From contig JAULBX010020410.1 of the NCBI GenBank assembly GCA_032358255.1, positions 1 to 64,000 of the forward strand: 64,000 nucleotides of DNA. The letters run 5' to 3'. This stretch comes from Heterotrichella gracilis (lineage: Eukaryota; Sar; Xanthophyceae; Tribonematales; Xanthonemataceae). The first letter of the stretch is position 1, and every line of letters begins with the position of its first letter. Shown in pieces: positions 54,234 to 63,500 of this stretch. Both the position numbers and the translations under genes were made by a program. A model generated the notes under the pieces. The model worked only from the letters and a program-made list of their open reading frames with translations, was not told the DNA's origin and did not search any database.

Positions 54234-54268
54234 TAAAAAAAGCCCCGCTAATCAAAATTAACGGGGCT
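54234..54268 (-). terminator. Rho-independent terminator of the starch-synthase-like gene
   Basis: The stem AGCCCCG/CGGGGCT (with further AT pairing inside) is followed on the minus strand by seven T residues. It lies 18 bp beyond the stop codon. Confidence 0.92.
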
Positions 54269-54286
54269 CTTAATAAACTTTAGCAA

Positions 54287-55117
54287 TTAAGAAAGCACAT
54301 TCGCTTCTTCCAACATTTCATCATAAAAATCATTGAATGCATCCATGTATTCAATTTCATTTTTATACGTCAAGAAAGGTTTATTGGCTTTTTTAATAAA
54401 TTTCTCTATTTCCGGATTCAAATTCTCAGAACCTTGAATAATACCATCAGCAAACTCAATTGATTGTTTGATCATATTGATATGACTGGCTTCTTCACTC
54501 AGGTGTTTGAGATCTTTTTTGTTAAATCCGTCAAACGTAAGTTTATCAATAAACTTCTTATTCAAATTCTTAGGAAATTCATCTTCATAAAGTGACACCA
54601 CTATTTTAGTATCAGCAAACAAAGGATCTTCGGGATAATATTTTTTTATGTACAATGGCATGAGTGATGTAAACCAACCATGACAGTGAATGATATCGGG
54701 CTGCCAACCTAGTTTTTTAACTGTCTCGGCTACTCCACGAACAAAAAACATGGCACGTTCATCATTATCGTCAAATTGTTTACCACTGGTCTTGTCAGCA
54801 AAAACCGCCTTCCGTCCAAAGTACTCCTCATTGTCGATAAAATACACTTGCATACGCGCTGTGGGAATGCTGGCCACTTTAATAATTAATGGATGATCTA
54901 CGTCGTTAATGACCATATTCATCCCTGAAAGACGAATAACTTCATGTAACTGGTGACGGCGTTCATTGATGTTTCCATATTTTGGCATAAAAGTGCGGAT
55001 CTCTTTTCCGCGTTCTTGAATACCCTGTGGAAGTCTCCTGGCAATTTTGCCGACATACGTTTCATCTAAATACGGTGTGATGTCTTGAGAAACAAAAAGG
55101 ACTCTGGCTTTCTTCAT
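54287..55117 (-). CDS. One-domain glycogen/starch synthase-like protein (GT5 N-terminal fold)
   Basis: The 276-residue protein matches the N-terminal Rossmann domain of bacterial glycogen synthase (RVLFVSQDITPYL, FMPKYGNINERR, YFIDNEEYFGRK, DIIHCHGWFTSLMPLY). It has no C-terminal GT1 domain, and full GlgA is about 480 residues. The ADP-glucose-binding KTGG motif is replaced by ETYVGKIA. It is therefore unlikely to make glycogen by itself. It lies divergently next to panC and downstream of no other synthase gene, a Bacteroidota arrangement I recall. Its role is unknown. Confidence 0.8.
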   Translation of the reverse strand: MKKARVLFVSQDITPYLDETYVGKIARRLPQGIQERGKEIRTFMPKYGNINERRHQLHEVIRLSGMNMVINDVDHPLIIKVASIPTARMQVYFIDNEEYFGRKAVFADKTSGKQFDDNDERAMFFVRGVAETVKKLGWQPDIIHCHGWFTSLMPLYIKKYYPEDPLFADTKIVVSLYEDEFPKNLNKKFIDKLTFDGFNKKDLKHLSEEASHINMIKQSIEFADGIIQGSENLNPEIEKFIKKANKPFLTYKNEIEYMDAFNDFYDEMLEEANVLS

Positions 55118-55154
55118 ACGTTGATTAACTCCTTTTTTTTTAGATTATATTATA

Positions 55155-55162
55155 CAAAATTA
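55155..55162 (-). promoter_or_regulatory. -7 element of the starch-synthase-like gene
   Basis: Minus-strand TAATTTTG is a perfect TAnnTTTG match, 38 bp before the start codon. Confidence 0.5.
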
Positions 55163-55194
55163 CGAAAAAATAATCCAATTTTCAAAGTAAATTG

Positions 55195-55202
55195 TAGCTT
55201 TA
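55195..55202 (+). promoter_or_regulatory. panC promoter -7 element
   Basis: TAGCTTTA overlaps the ATG at 55202, so the transcript should begin after it. This favours 55214 as the panC start. Confidence 0.45.
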
Positions 55203-55213
55203 TGGCCGTATTA

Positions 55214-56062
55214 ATGTTAATCTTCAGCAAAATAACCGAAGTTCAGGGCATTTTAGCACCACTTATTGCTCAAGGCAAAAAGATTGGCTTTGTACCTACC
55301 ATGGGCGCCTTGCACCAAGGTCATCTTTCGCTTATAAAACAGGCCCAATCCCAATGTGATTACACAGTTTGCAGTATTTTTGTCAATCCTACCCAATTTA
55401 ACGATAAATCTGACCTCGAACGCTATCCCCGCATGCCCGAAAAGGATGCCGAATTACTCAAAACTGTTAAATGCGACCTCTTATTCCTGCCTCAGGTGGA
55501 AGAAATTTACCCTGAAATGGGACAAGCTACTTTCGATTTTGGTAACTTAAATACCATTCTGGAAGCAGAACACCGTCCGGGTCATTTTAATGGCGTAGCA
55601 CAGGTGGTAAAACGCTTTTTTGAGATCGTTCAGCCCAAAGTTGCCTATTTTGGCAGTAAGGACTTTCAACAGGTAATGATCATCAAAGCATTGATCAAAC
55701 ACATGCAATCCCCTATTCAAATTGTGGCATGTCCCATTTTAAGAGAACCTGATGGATTGGCCATGAGTTCAAGAAACACCTTACTTTCGCCGGAAGAACG
55801 AAAGGTAGCTGCCTTAATTCCTCAAATCATGCAAAAAGCCAAATCAATCGCTCTGGAACATGGCATTGAATCGGCCAAACAATTTGTTGAATCTGAAATA
55901 AGCCGGCAGCCTTTTATGAAATTAGATTATTATGCCATTTGCGACTCCCAGACACTGTCAACTGCCACAAATAATCTGAAAGAAACTTCACAGCTTATCT
56001 CTTTGATTGCGGTATTTGTGGGAAAAATAAGACTCATCGATAATCTCCCATTGAACACTTAA
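55214..56062 (+). CDS. panC: Pantothenate synthetase PanC
   Basis: The enzyme joins pantoate and beta-alanine using ATP, in coenzyme A synthesis. With the ATG at 55214 it has 282 residues, the usual PanC length. Motifs are GFVPTMGALHQGHLSLI near the start, FVNPTQFND, RPGHFNGVAQVV, YFGSKDFQQ and MSSRNTLLSPEER. Longer frames starting at 55085 (TTG) or 55202 (ATG) add residues that match no PanC and overlap the divergent gene's promoter. panD is not in the window. Confidence 0.95.
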   Translation: MLIFSKITEVQGILAPLIAQGKKIGFVPTMGALHQGHLSLIKQAQSQCDYTVCSIFVNPTQFNDKSDLERYPRMPEKDAELLKTVKCDLLFLPQVEEIYPEMGQATFDFGNLNTILEAEHRPGHFNGVAQVVKRFFEIVQPKVAYFGSKDFQQVMIIKALIKHMQSPIQIVACPILREPDGLAMSSRNTLLSPEERKVAALIPQIMQKAKSIALEHGIESAKQFVESEISRQPFMKLDYYAICDSQTLSTATNNLKETSQLISLIAVFVGKIRLIDNLPLNT

Positions 56063-56175
56063 AGAAAACTACTCAAGCACTCTTTATTTTCCAAACAAAG
56101 AAACTCTTTGTTTCATTGCTTTCGGTTTGACCTCAGATATTGATTTAAATTTGAGAGTCTCACTCAAAAAAAACC

Positions 56176-56183
56176 TATTTTTG
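56176..56183 (+). promoter_or_regulatory. glyS promoter -7 element
   Basis: TATTTTTG is a perfect TAnnTTTG, 20 bp before the start codon. Confidence 0.6.
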
Positions 56184-56203
56184 TACCCTCATTTTATACA
56201 CCT

Positions 56204-57745
56204 ATGTCACAAAAACCGGAAGATTTTTTTAAAAGTATTATCTCACACAGCAAAGAGTATGGCTTTATTTTTCAAAGCAGCGAAATTTATGACGGCTTAA
56301 GCGCTGTTTATGATTATGGACAGCTGGGTGCCGAACTAAAAAAGAATATCCGCGATTATTGGTGGAAGGCCATGGTGCAGATGAATGAGAACATTGTTGG
56401 AATTGACGCTGCCATTTTTATGCATCCTACTACCTGGAAGGCCAGTGGACACGTGGATGCCTTTAACGATCCATTAATTGATAACAAAGACAGTAAAAAA
56501 AGATACCGCGCCGATGTGTTGATTGAAGAACATGTTGCAAAGATTGAAGATAAGATCAACAAAGAAGTAGAGAAAGCAGCCAAACGCTTTGAAAACTTTG
56601 ATGCCGATATGTTTCGTGCGACCAATGCCCGTGTTAAAGAATATCAGTTTAAAATAGATGCGATCAATACCCGTTTTAAAACCGCACTGAACGAAAATAA
56701 TTTAGAAGAAGTGAAACAGATCATCCTTGATCTGGAAATAGTTTGTCCAATTAGCGGTAGCCGCAACTGGACAGACGTTCGTCAGTTCAATTTGATGTTC
56801 AGTACTTCTATGGGATCTGTTTCAGAAGAAGCCAATACCATTTATTTAAGACCTGAAACTGCACAAGGTATTTTTGTGAATTACCTCAACGTTCAAAAAA
56901 CCGGACGCATGAAAATTCCATTTGGTATTGCGCAAACCGGTAAGGCTTTTAGAAATGAGATCGTTGCCCGTCAGTTCATTTTCCGTATGCGCGAATTTGA
57001 ACAAATGGAAATGCAGTTCTTTATTAAGCCGGGAACAGAGATGGAATGGTACGAGTATTGGAAGAAGACTCGTTTAAACTGGCACTTATCTTTAGGTTTA
57101 GGAAAAGAAAAATACCGTTTTCATGATCATTTAAAGCTGGCCCATTACGCCAATGCCGCTTGTGACATTGAGCATGAATTTCCGTTTGGATTTAAAGAAT
57201 TAGAAGGAATCCATTCACGTACCGACTTTGACTTAAAACAACACGAAGAATTTTCAGGAAAAAAATTACAATATTTTGATCCGGAACTCAATCAAAGTTA
57301 TGTGCCATATGTTTTAGAGACATCGGTTGGATTAGACCGTTTATTTTTATCTATTTTATCTTCTGCTTTAAAAGAAGAAACGTTGGAAGGTGGGGACACC
57401 CGCACGGTGTTGAGCCTCCCTCCTGCCCTGGCACCATACAAAGCCGCTATTTTCCCTTTAGTGAAAAAAGACGGCTTGCCTGAATTGGCAGAAAGCATCA
57501 TGAAGGAACTTAAGTTAGATTTTAATGTGGCGTATGATGAGAAGGACACTGTTGGTAAACGTTATCGCCGACAAGATGCCTATGGAACGCCATTCTGCAT
57601 CACCGTTGATCATCAAAGTTTAGAAGATAAAACAGTGACTATCCGTCACCGCGATACCATGATTCAGGAAAGGATCAAGATAGAAGCCTTGTCTTCTTTC
57701 CTTGAAGAAAGAGCAAGCTTTAAGAGTTTGTTAAAGACTTTGTGA
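56204..57745 (+). CDS. glyS: Glycyl-tRNA synthetase, homodimeric type
   Basis: The 513-residue cytoplasmic enzyme charges tRNA-Gly. It belongs to the alpha2, archaeal/eukaryote-like class IIa type, with GFIFQSSEIYDGLSAVYDYG at the N-terminus. Motif 2 lies in GKAFRNEIVARQFIFRMREF, and motif 3 in SVGLDRLFLSIL. The anticodon-binding domain covers about 400-513. It is a single gene with its own promoter. The region downstream is non-coding. Confidence 0.96.
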   Translation: MSQKPEDFFKSIISHSKEYGFIFQSSEIYDGLSAVYDYGQLGAELKKNIRDYWWKAMVQMNENIVGIDAAIFMHPTTWKASGHVDAFNDPLIDNKDSKKRYRADVLIEEHVAKIEDKINKEVEKAAKRFENFDADMFRATNARVKEYQFKIDAINTRFKTALNENNLEEVKQIILDLEIVCPISGSRNWTDVRQFNLMFSTSMGSVSEEANTIYLRPETAQGIFVNYLNVQKTGRMKIPFGIAQTGKAFRNEIVARQFIFRMREFEQMEMQFFIKPGTEMEWYEYWKKTRLNWHLSLGLGKEKYRFHDHLKLAHYANAACDIEHEFPFGFKELEGIHSRTDFDLKQHEEFSGKKLQYFDPELNQSYVPYVLETSVGLDRLFLSILSSALKEETLEGGDTRTVLSLPPALAPYKAAIFPLVKKDGLPELAESIMKELKLDFNVAYDEKDTVGKRYRRQDAYGTPFCITVDHQSLEDKTVTIRHRDTMIQERIKIEALSSFLEERASFKSLLKTL

Positions 57746-58493
57746 TTCAATTTTTAAAGCCTACTGATCCCCAAACGAAACGAGTTTAAGTTTCGTGAAA
57801 CCCTTCACGTTTCTTCAACGCGTGTACCTTTATGTCGCTCTTACGGAGCTCGACATGTTGAGGCCTGCTGCTTTTACAAACAGTTCGCCGATACGAGGCT
57901 GTAATCTACTTTTAAAGCAAATAGGTTTTTTTTAAGAGTTTCATTTTTGAAAAGACCTTAGACCAACTATTTTTTATTCTGGAAAGATGAAAATTGAAAC
58001 TTAATAATGTGATTTAAGGAATATTCCGGCAGGACGACCTATTTGTAAACCAAGAGTAAATAAAAACAAGCTCCGTAGGAGCGACATCTTAATAAAACAA
58101 ACTACTGAAGGCCAGTAGAGCTCCGTAGGAGCGGCATCTTAATAAACAAACAATGGCAAACAGATAAAGACCCTTAGGAGCGGCATCTTAGTAACAAGGA
58201 TCAGGAAAATGATTACGAGCTCCGTAGGAGCGGCATCCTAATAAAAAAACCTACAGAGAAGCAAATAGAGCTCCGTAGGAGCGACATTTTAGTAACAAGG
58301 ATCAGGAAATGATAACGAGCTCCGTAGGAGCGACATCTTAATAAAACAAATTACTGAAGGCTAGTAGAGCTCCGTAGGAGCGACATCTTAATAACAAGGA
58401 TCTGGAAAATGATTACAAGCTCCGTAGGAGCGACATCTTAATAAAACAAACTACTGAAGGCCAGCAGAGCTCCGTAGGAGCGGCCTAAAAACC
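57746..58493. other. Convergent intergenic region with repeats
   Basis: The 748 bp between glyS and the HIT gene hold no supported gene. The left part (57746-58068) is unremarkable, apart from a short inverted partial copy of the repeat core at about 57832-57850. The right part is the repeat array listed separately. Confidence 0.7.
58069..58484 (+). repeat. Array of nine repeats with a period of about 50 bp
   Basis: Nine copies of a core start near 58069, 58118, 58169, 58217, 58268, 58317, 58367, 58417 and 58467. The core contains the hairpin GCTCC-GTA-GGAGC followed by GACATCTTA or GGCATCTTA. Spacing is 48-51 bp. The sequences between cores fall into a few related types (for example ACTACTGAAGG and AACAAGGATC), which recur out of order. 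The third copy lacks part of the left arm. It is a tandem or REP-like array of unknown role. Confidence 0.88.
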
Positions 58494-58889
58494 TCAGCCC
58501 ATTTTCGAAGCAATCAGTCGAGCCGTCTCTTCAAACTCTTCTTTCGTGAACTTTAATTTTTCTTTTGTGAAATCACAATCACTCATGGTATTTATCGGAA
58601 TCAAATGTACGTGTGCATGAGGCACCTCGAGTCCTATTACCTGCATAGACAGGCGTTTGCAGGGCACTGCTAATTTAATGGCAGCAGCTACTTGTTTTGA
58701 AAAATTCATTAAACCGATATACGATTCGGAGTCCAGATCAAAAATATAATCCACTTCCTTCTTAGGAATCACTAAAGTGTGACCTTTCTTTAAGGGAAAA
58801 ACATCTAAAAAGGCTAAAAACTGTTCGTTTTCGGCCACCTTATAACAAGGGATCTCTCCATTCACTATTTTAGAGAAGATGCTAGGCAT
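58494..58889 (-). CDS. HIT-family nucleotide hydrolase (Hint-like)
   Basis: The 131-residue protein starts MPSIFSKIVNGEIPCYKV, the standard opening of Hint proteins, so I chose 58889 over a longer frame starting 60 bp upstream inside greA. The histidine triad HAHVHLIPI is intact. The family hydrolyses phosphoramidates and adenylated nucleotides in the cytoplasm. It starts 4 bp after the greA stop, forming one operon. Confidence 0.95.
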   Translation of the reverse strand: MPSIFSKIVNGEIPCYKVAENEQFLAFLDVFPLKKGHTLVIPKKEVDYIFDLDSESYIGLMNFSKQVAAAIKLAVPCKRLSMQVIGLEVPHAHVHLIPINTMSDCDFTKEKLKFTKEEFEETARLIASKMG

Positions 58890-58893
58890 GATA

Positions 58894-59343
58894 TTAAATT
58901 GAAATTTCTGACACCTCAAAGGTAACTTTACCCGCTGGTACCAGCACATCGACTTTTTCGCCTACTTTTTTTCCAAGTAAGGCTTTACCTATTGGTGAGT
59001 CTACTGAAATTTTTCCGGCCTTCAGATCGGCTTCATTTTCGGCCACCAAGGTATATTTCATGGAAGCGCCATTATTCATGTTCTTTATTTTAACTGTTGT
59101 TAAAATGCTGGCTTTACTTAAATCGATCTTAGTTTCATCTACAATACGGGCATTGGCGATAACGTCTTCCAATTTGGTAATTCTAAACTCCAACATAGCC
59201 TGAGCTTCTCTGGCAGCATCATATTCTGCATTCTCACTCAAATCGCCCTTATCACGTGCATCAACGATTGCCTGAGTGGCATTTTTGCGCTCCACCGATT
59301 TTAAATGATGCAATTCATCCTTCAGTTTTTTTAAACCTTCCTC
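58894..59343 (-). CDS. greA: Transcription elongation factor GreA, 5'-partial at the gap
   Basis: The reading frame continues up to the N run, where it begins EEGLKKLKDELHHLKSVER. It lacks only the first few residues of a normal 157-residue GreA. The coiled-coil tip DLSENAEYDAAREAQ (acidic, near the tip) and the C-terminal SPIGKALLGKKVGE are intact. GreA rescues stalled RNA polymerase by stimulating transcript cleavage. An internal ATG at 59313 gives 139 residues but deletes part of the first helix, so it is not the likely start. Confidence 0.93.
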   Translation of the reverse strand, partial: EEGLKKLKDELHHLKSVERKNATQAIVDARDKGDLSENAEYDAAREAQAMLEFRITKLEDVIANARIVDETKIDLSKASILTTVKIKNMNNGASMKYTLVAENEADLKAGKISVDSPIGKALLGKKVGEKVDVLVPAGKVTFEVSEISI

Positions 59344-59353
59344 NNNNNNNNNN
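59344..59353. other. Assembly gap (10 N)
   Basis: Ten N bases interrupt the greA 5' end. The gap is a scaffold join, so its true length is not known and adjacency of the two sides is not proven. Confidence 0.98.
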
Positions 59354-59354
59354 A

Positions 59355-59394
59355 GTCTGTTTTTTAAAATAAAGAATCCCGATAATTACCGGGA
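59355..59394 (-). terminator. Terminator of the PorV-like operon
   Basis: On the minus strand, TCCCGGTAATTATCGGGA (59394-59377) forms a hairpin and is followed by a T-rich tract. Confidence 0.75.
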
Positions 59395-59424
59395 CTCAAT
59401 TCACTCTCAAATTTACTAAAAAAA

Positions 59425-60492
59425 TTACAAATTTAAACGAAGTCCAAAAGAATGCGTCCCTCCAAAAGGATTACTAAATCGATAAGAATAATCTAAGCCA
59501 ATGGTTGATTTTTTCTCATTAAATGGTACCTCAAAGGTTAAACCCGCAGCAGGACCGGTGAAAGCATTTCTACGATCGTCGTTAAACATATTCTTTTCGA
59601 AAAAACTACCTACTCTAAACATCAGCATTTCTCTCCAGGCATATTCAATACCAAACAATCCGTTATCATAACTAAATGAGTTTGATGTATAGGTCGCTTC
59701 GAGTGATAAGCGGTGTTTTTTGGAAACGCCTGAAGAGTCTTTGGTTAGATAAAAATCATATGAACCACCAATATTCAATAAGGTTGGCAATTCAAATGAT
59801 TGAGAGCGGTTATCAACCGTTAATTCATACGAACCACTAATGGAAGTTTGTGTAGCCTGACGGCTCATACCGTCGCCTGAATACTTCATTTTAGGTCCCC
59901 AGTTTTTAAGCGCTACACCAAAGTGGATCTGATCATTTTTACCGGTATGGTATTGGATTCCGGCATCAATGGCGATTCCTGTGGCTTTAGCGTTTGGAAT
60001 TTGTTCACTGATCAGTTTAACATTAATACCTCCGTAAATATTATCGGAGAACATTTTGGCGTAAGATAAATTGATGTTATAAAAGGTAGGACTAAAAGTA
60101 CCTAAACCACCTTCCGGTTGTTCAACGGTAGTGATAGGAATATCACCTGCATTAATAGAAACCACACCAAAACCAATAGTTCCGGTTTCACCAATACCCT
60201 GAGTTAAACCAAAGGCATTAATAAAAATATCACTTCCTTGCAACCAGCTTGAACGGTTAAACATCACCTCTGTTTTTCTGGTAAAAGCTGTTCCGGCAAT
60301 ATTCATGAACTGTGCTTCTAAGCCACGGATGTTTGCTGAGTTCGCTCCTGCCTTACCGGTATTTCTGGCATAAGGATTGATCAATAACTGTCCCGCTCCA
60401 GCCTGCCCAATACGCTCGGGATTACCTGCTTCTGATTGCAAAGCAAATGCACATGAAAGTGTGAGGGCTAAGTATTTTAATTTTATATTCAT
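59425..60492 (-). CDS. PorV/PorQ-family outer membrane protein
   Basis: The 355-residue beta-barrel protein has a signal peptide (1-22, ending SEAG). It has the family opening AGAGQLLINPYARNTGKAG and amphipathic strands, and ends in SFGLRLNL. PorV shuttles T9SS cargo on the outer membrane; PorQ-like members have related roles. It lies 23 bp downstream of a T9SS cargo gene, in the same operon. The cargo neighbour supports a carrier role, but paralogues of this family are many, so I do not assign a symbol. Confidence 0.82.
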   Translation of the reverse strand: MNIKLKYLALTLSCAFALQSEAGNPERIGQAGAGQLLINPYARNTGKAGANSANIRGLEAQFMNIAGTAFTRKTEVMFNRSSWLQGSDIFINAFGLTQGIGETGTIGFGVVSINAGDIPITTVEQPEGGLGTFSPTFYNINLSYAKMFSDNIYGGINVKLISEQIPNAKATGIAIDAGIQYHTGKNDQIHFGVALKNWGPKMKYSGDGMSRQATQTSISGSYELTVDNRSQSFELPTLLNIGGSYDFYLTKDSSGVSKKHRLSLEATYTSNSFSYDNGLFGIEYAWREMLMFRVGSFFEKNMFNDDRRNAFTGPAAGLTFEVPFNEKKSTIGLDYSYRFSNPFGGTHSFGLRLNL

Positions 60493-60515
60493 AATTCTTT
60501 CTTCTCGCTATAGGA

Positions 60516-63500
60516 TTAGTAACTTTGAACGTCTAGTGGGCGCATTACGCCAAACCATTTCAACACTTTTTCACCAAGTTCTCCGGCATCTATGTGAAAG
60601 ATATAAAGACCGCTGGCAACTGAGATGTTGTTCTGGTTCTTAAGATCCCATTCAACAAATGATTGTCGTTTTGAAAACTTAATATCACTTCCACTACCCG
60701 TTCCTCCGGTGTAAAGATCTTCCTGACCGCTTACATCACGTTTGATAGTTCTTACCAAGGTACCATTCATGGTAAAGATCTTAATGGTACACTTATTTGG
60801 TAGATTCGTGATGCGTATTCGATTATCGGTACGATTAACCTCATATGCAGAAGAACCATAGTAAGGATTTGGAACAATGTTGATCATATCCAGGGCATTT
60901 TTTGCCACATCATTCGCATTGTAGGCTGCAGCAATATCGCTGGTATTAAAGGTGTACATCGGGAAATCATTATTTTGTGATTTACCGGCTCCAATTAGAT
61001 CCTTGGTTAATAAAGAAGGTTGATTCACCCCTATAAGCGTATTTACTGTTCCATAAGGCTGTCTTCCCGTACCGGAAGAAATCGTTGCAACTCCTGATAA
61101 TCCATATCGGTATGGTTTTGCCACATTAATTTGAACCCTTACATCTGAAAGCATGTTTGCCGGATTTTTAAACTGTGCGTCAGAACGAGGCATAGGAATA
61201 GAAACCCACATGATATCTCTTTCAATACAGTTGAGAGGATCAAGCGATCCACCACTTTGAGTATTTGCAAAAACTTCATTGGTGAAATAACCTTTTAATA
61301 TTCGCATCATTCGTTGACCGTGATCATAACGTCCAACGCCATAATCGGCACCTTCTAAGCCGGTCATCCATATATAAGATGATGAACTGTAGGCTACAGG
61401 ATCGTTGTAAAATTTAGAATTCACAGAATTTCCACCGAACACATACACAAAGTGTTTACCACCCATGGCATAAGGGAAAGGGAAGTTATAATTGGAAGTC
61501 GGATTCCAGATCATATCATCACCATTGTTTTCCTTCTGGTAACTATCTTCTCCGAAAGCCATATTCAAACGTTCACCGGTTTCAATGCTGATGGCATAAC
61601 CAGGGAACCAACCCATACCTGTTTCAGAAATAAAATTGGCACTACTGCTTACATTTGAGCTTCCGCTACCAACTGCTGCCGGATTTCCATCCTTATCCAC
61701 CGATTGATGTTTACGAGGAGAGAAAAAGATAGCGTTTCCTTCACTCAAACGTGATTTTTCCTGCATCTCTAATACAACACAACGTGTCCATTTTGACTTG
61801 TCTCTGGTGAATACAATTAAAGCACTACCAATTTTACGTAGATCGGTATTTCCACTTCCCGGATCACTAGTTGGATCATGGCTGGCACCAAATAATTTGA
61901 TCATGTTCTCATCTTGACCCCAGGCTTTTCCGTTAAAACCAGGTCCACAGAAAATACGCGACGGTTTGCCACCAGTACCCGGTGTAACAGAATAATAGGA
62001 AGCACAGAGCGGATAAGGTGCCCAGGTCTTACCTAAAATATTTCCGAATTGTTTTTGAGGATCATAAAACGCTTGCACTTTATTCGCTGTAATCTTATAA
62101 TTAGCATCTTCCGAACCAGTTGTTTTGTTACTACCGGATAAGATCCAGTTGAATGGTGTTTCACCGTCAGTATCCGGAACAGAAGCTAACCAATCAGGTT
62201 CTCCGTTTTGGTAACTAATAGAGGCACCAATAAAACTTCCTTCCAATGGTCCTGTATAATTGGAGTCCTCGGTAAGTGTTTTAAAATTAGTAAATCTGTT
62301 CAAACGCTCACCCGGATCAGCTACTTGTGTTACATTGATTGAAAAACCAAGATCAGGGAAATAAAATTCATTACCCACTTTAATGGTTTGGTATAAGGTA
62401 TCACCTGCCACACCATTTGGTTTGATCTCCGTAGCATAGTATTTTTTACCACTGTTCAAATCTTGTAATTCCCAACTTGTTTTATCGATGTTTAAAGTGG
62501 CAATGGTTCCTGTAAACGTCTTCGCAGTAGCGGTAGGCGTATAAGGAATCATGGCATTCATGGTATCAGTAGGAATTGTATTGTTCGAACGATAATTGAT
62601 GAATTTAAAACTGAACTTTGAGTCAACCACATTCAATGGATCAACCACCTTTATGTTCAATGGGCCTTGAGCATTCTCATAAGTAACGTCTGCTTTGAAG
62701 AAATTTGTTACGATGTCATCTTCTGAAGCTTTGGTTAAAGTCAATAAATTTCCACCGTTACCTTGACCTTCTACGCGAGTGATCTTTGGACCAAAACCAT
62801 AATAAGAATTTGTGACTGTTCCGTCTTTTTCAGGATCAGTGAAATGAGGTGTTCCCCCTGCGCGTTTGTATTTACGACCTTCGAGGTATGGTTTTTTCTG
62901 ACCCAAATAATTGGCAGATTGACTAGTTGAAGGAGATACATCTTGTGCATAAGGCAAGTACTCGTTAAACGCATAAGCAACTGCCAAAAAGTAGTATTGT
63001 TTGTTGTTAACCAACTTACGATTCTCTAAAGTAGAGAAAGCATCTTCTGTGATCTTAAATGTGGTAGAGATACCTTTATCTTCCCCTTCTACTTTCACCT
63101 TAGGAATATAACCGCCCACCACATTATCCAATTCGTAATTCACTAATCTGCTTTTACCATTTTTCACATCACATTGAAAAACAGGAATGGCTTTTGTTCT
63201 GTCATATAAGTCGGTAGAGGTTACCGCTTCGTTTTTTACCTGATATACAATGTAGCCTTCAAAACGATAGAATTTATCAGGATTTGAGAGAGCAGGATTT
63301 GAAGAAGAAGGGTCTGACACAATGGAAATATCCTCTTCAGCATAATCGTTATTAAATTGTTTGTAGTTATTGCTCTTGCCTTTTTCGTTCACCAAATAGA
63401 TCACCAATTCTTTGTCCATTTCCTGAATGGTCATATTTGGAGCCTCCGGACCATCTAATAATTTAAAACAATTATCAAATAAAGCCTGTGCTTTATCATC

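Noticed and set aside
55085-55213. N-terminal extension of PanC
   Set aside because: It starts at a TTG, matches no PanC, and covers the divergent promoter region; the -7 element overlaps 55202.
58069-58484. CRISPR array
   Set aside because: Intervening sequences are not unique, cores vary in sequence, and no cas gene is in the window.
58890-58949. N-terminal extension of the HIT protein
   Set aside because: It lies inside greA and precedes the standard MPSIF start of Hint proteins.
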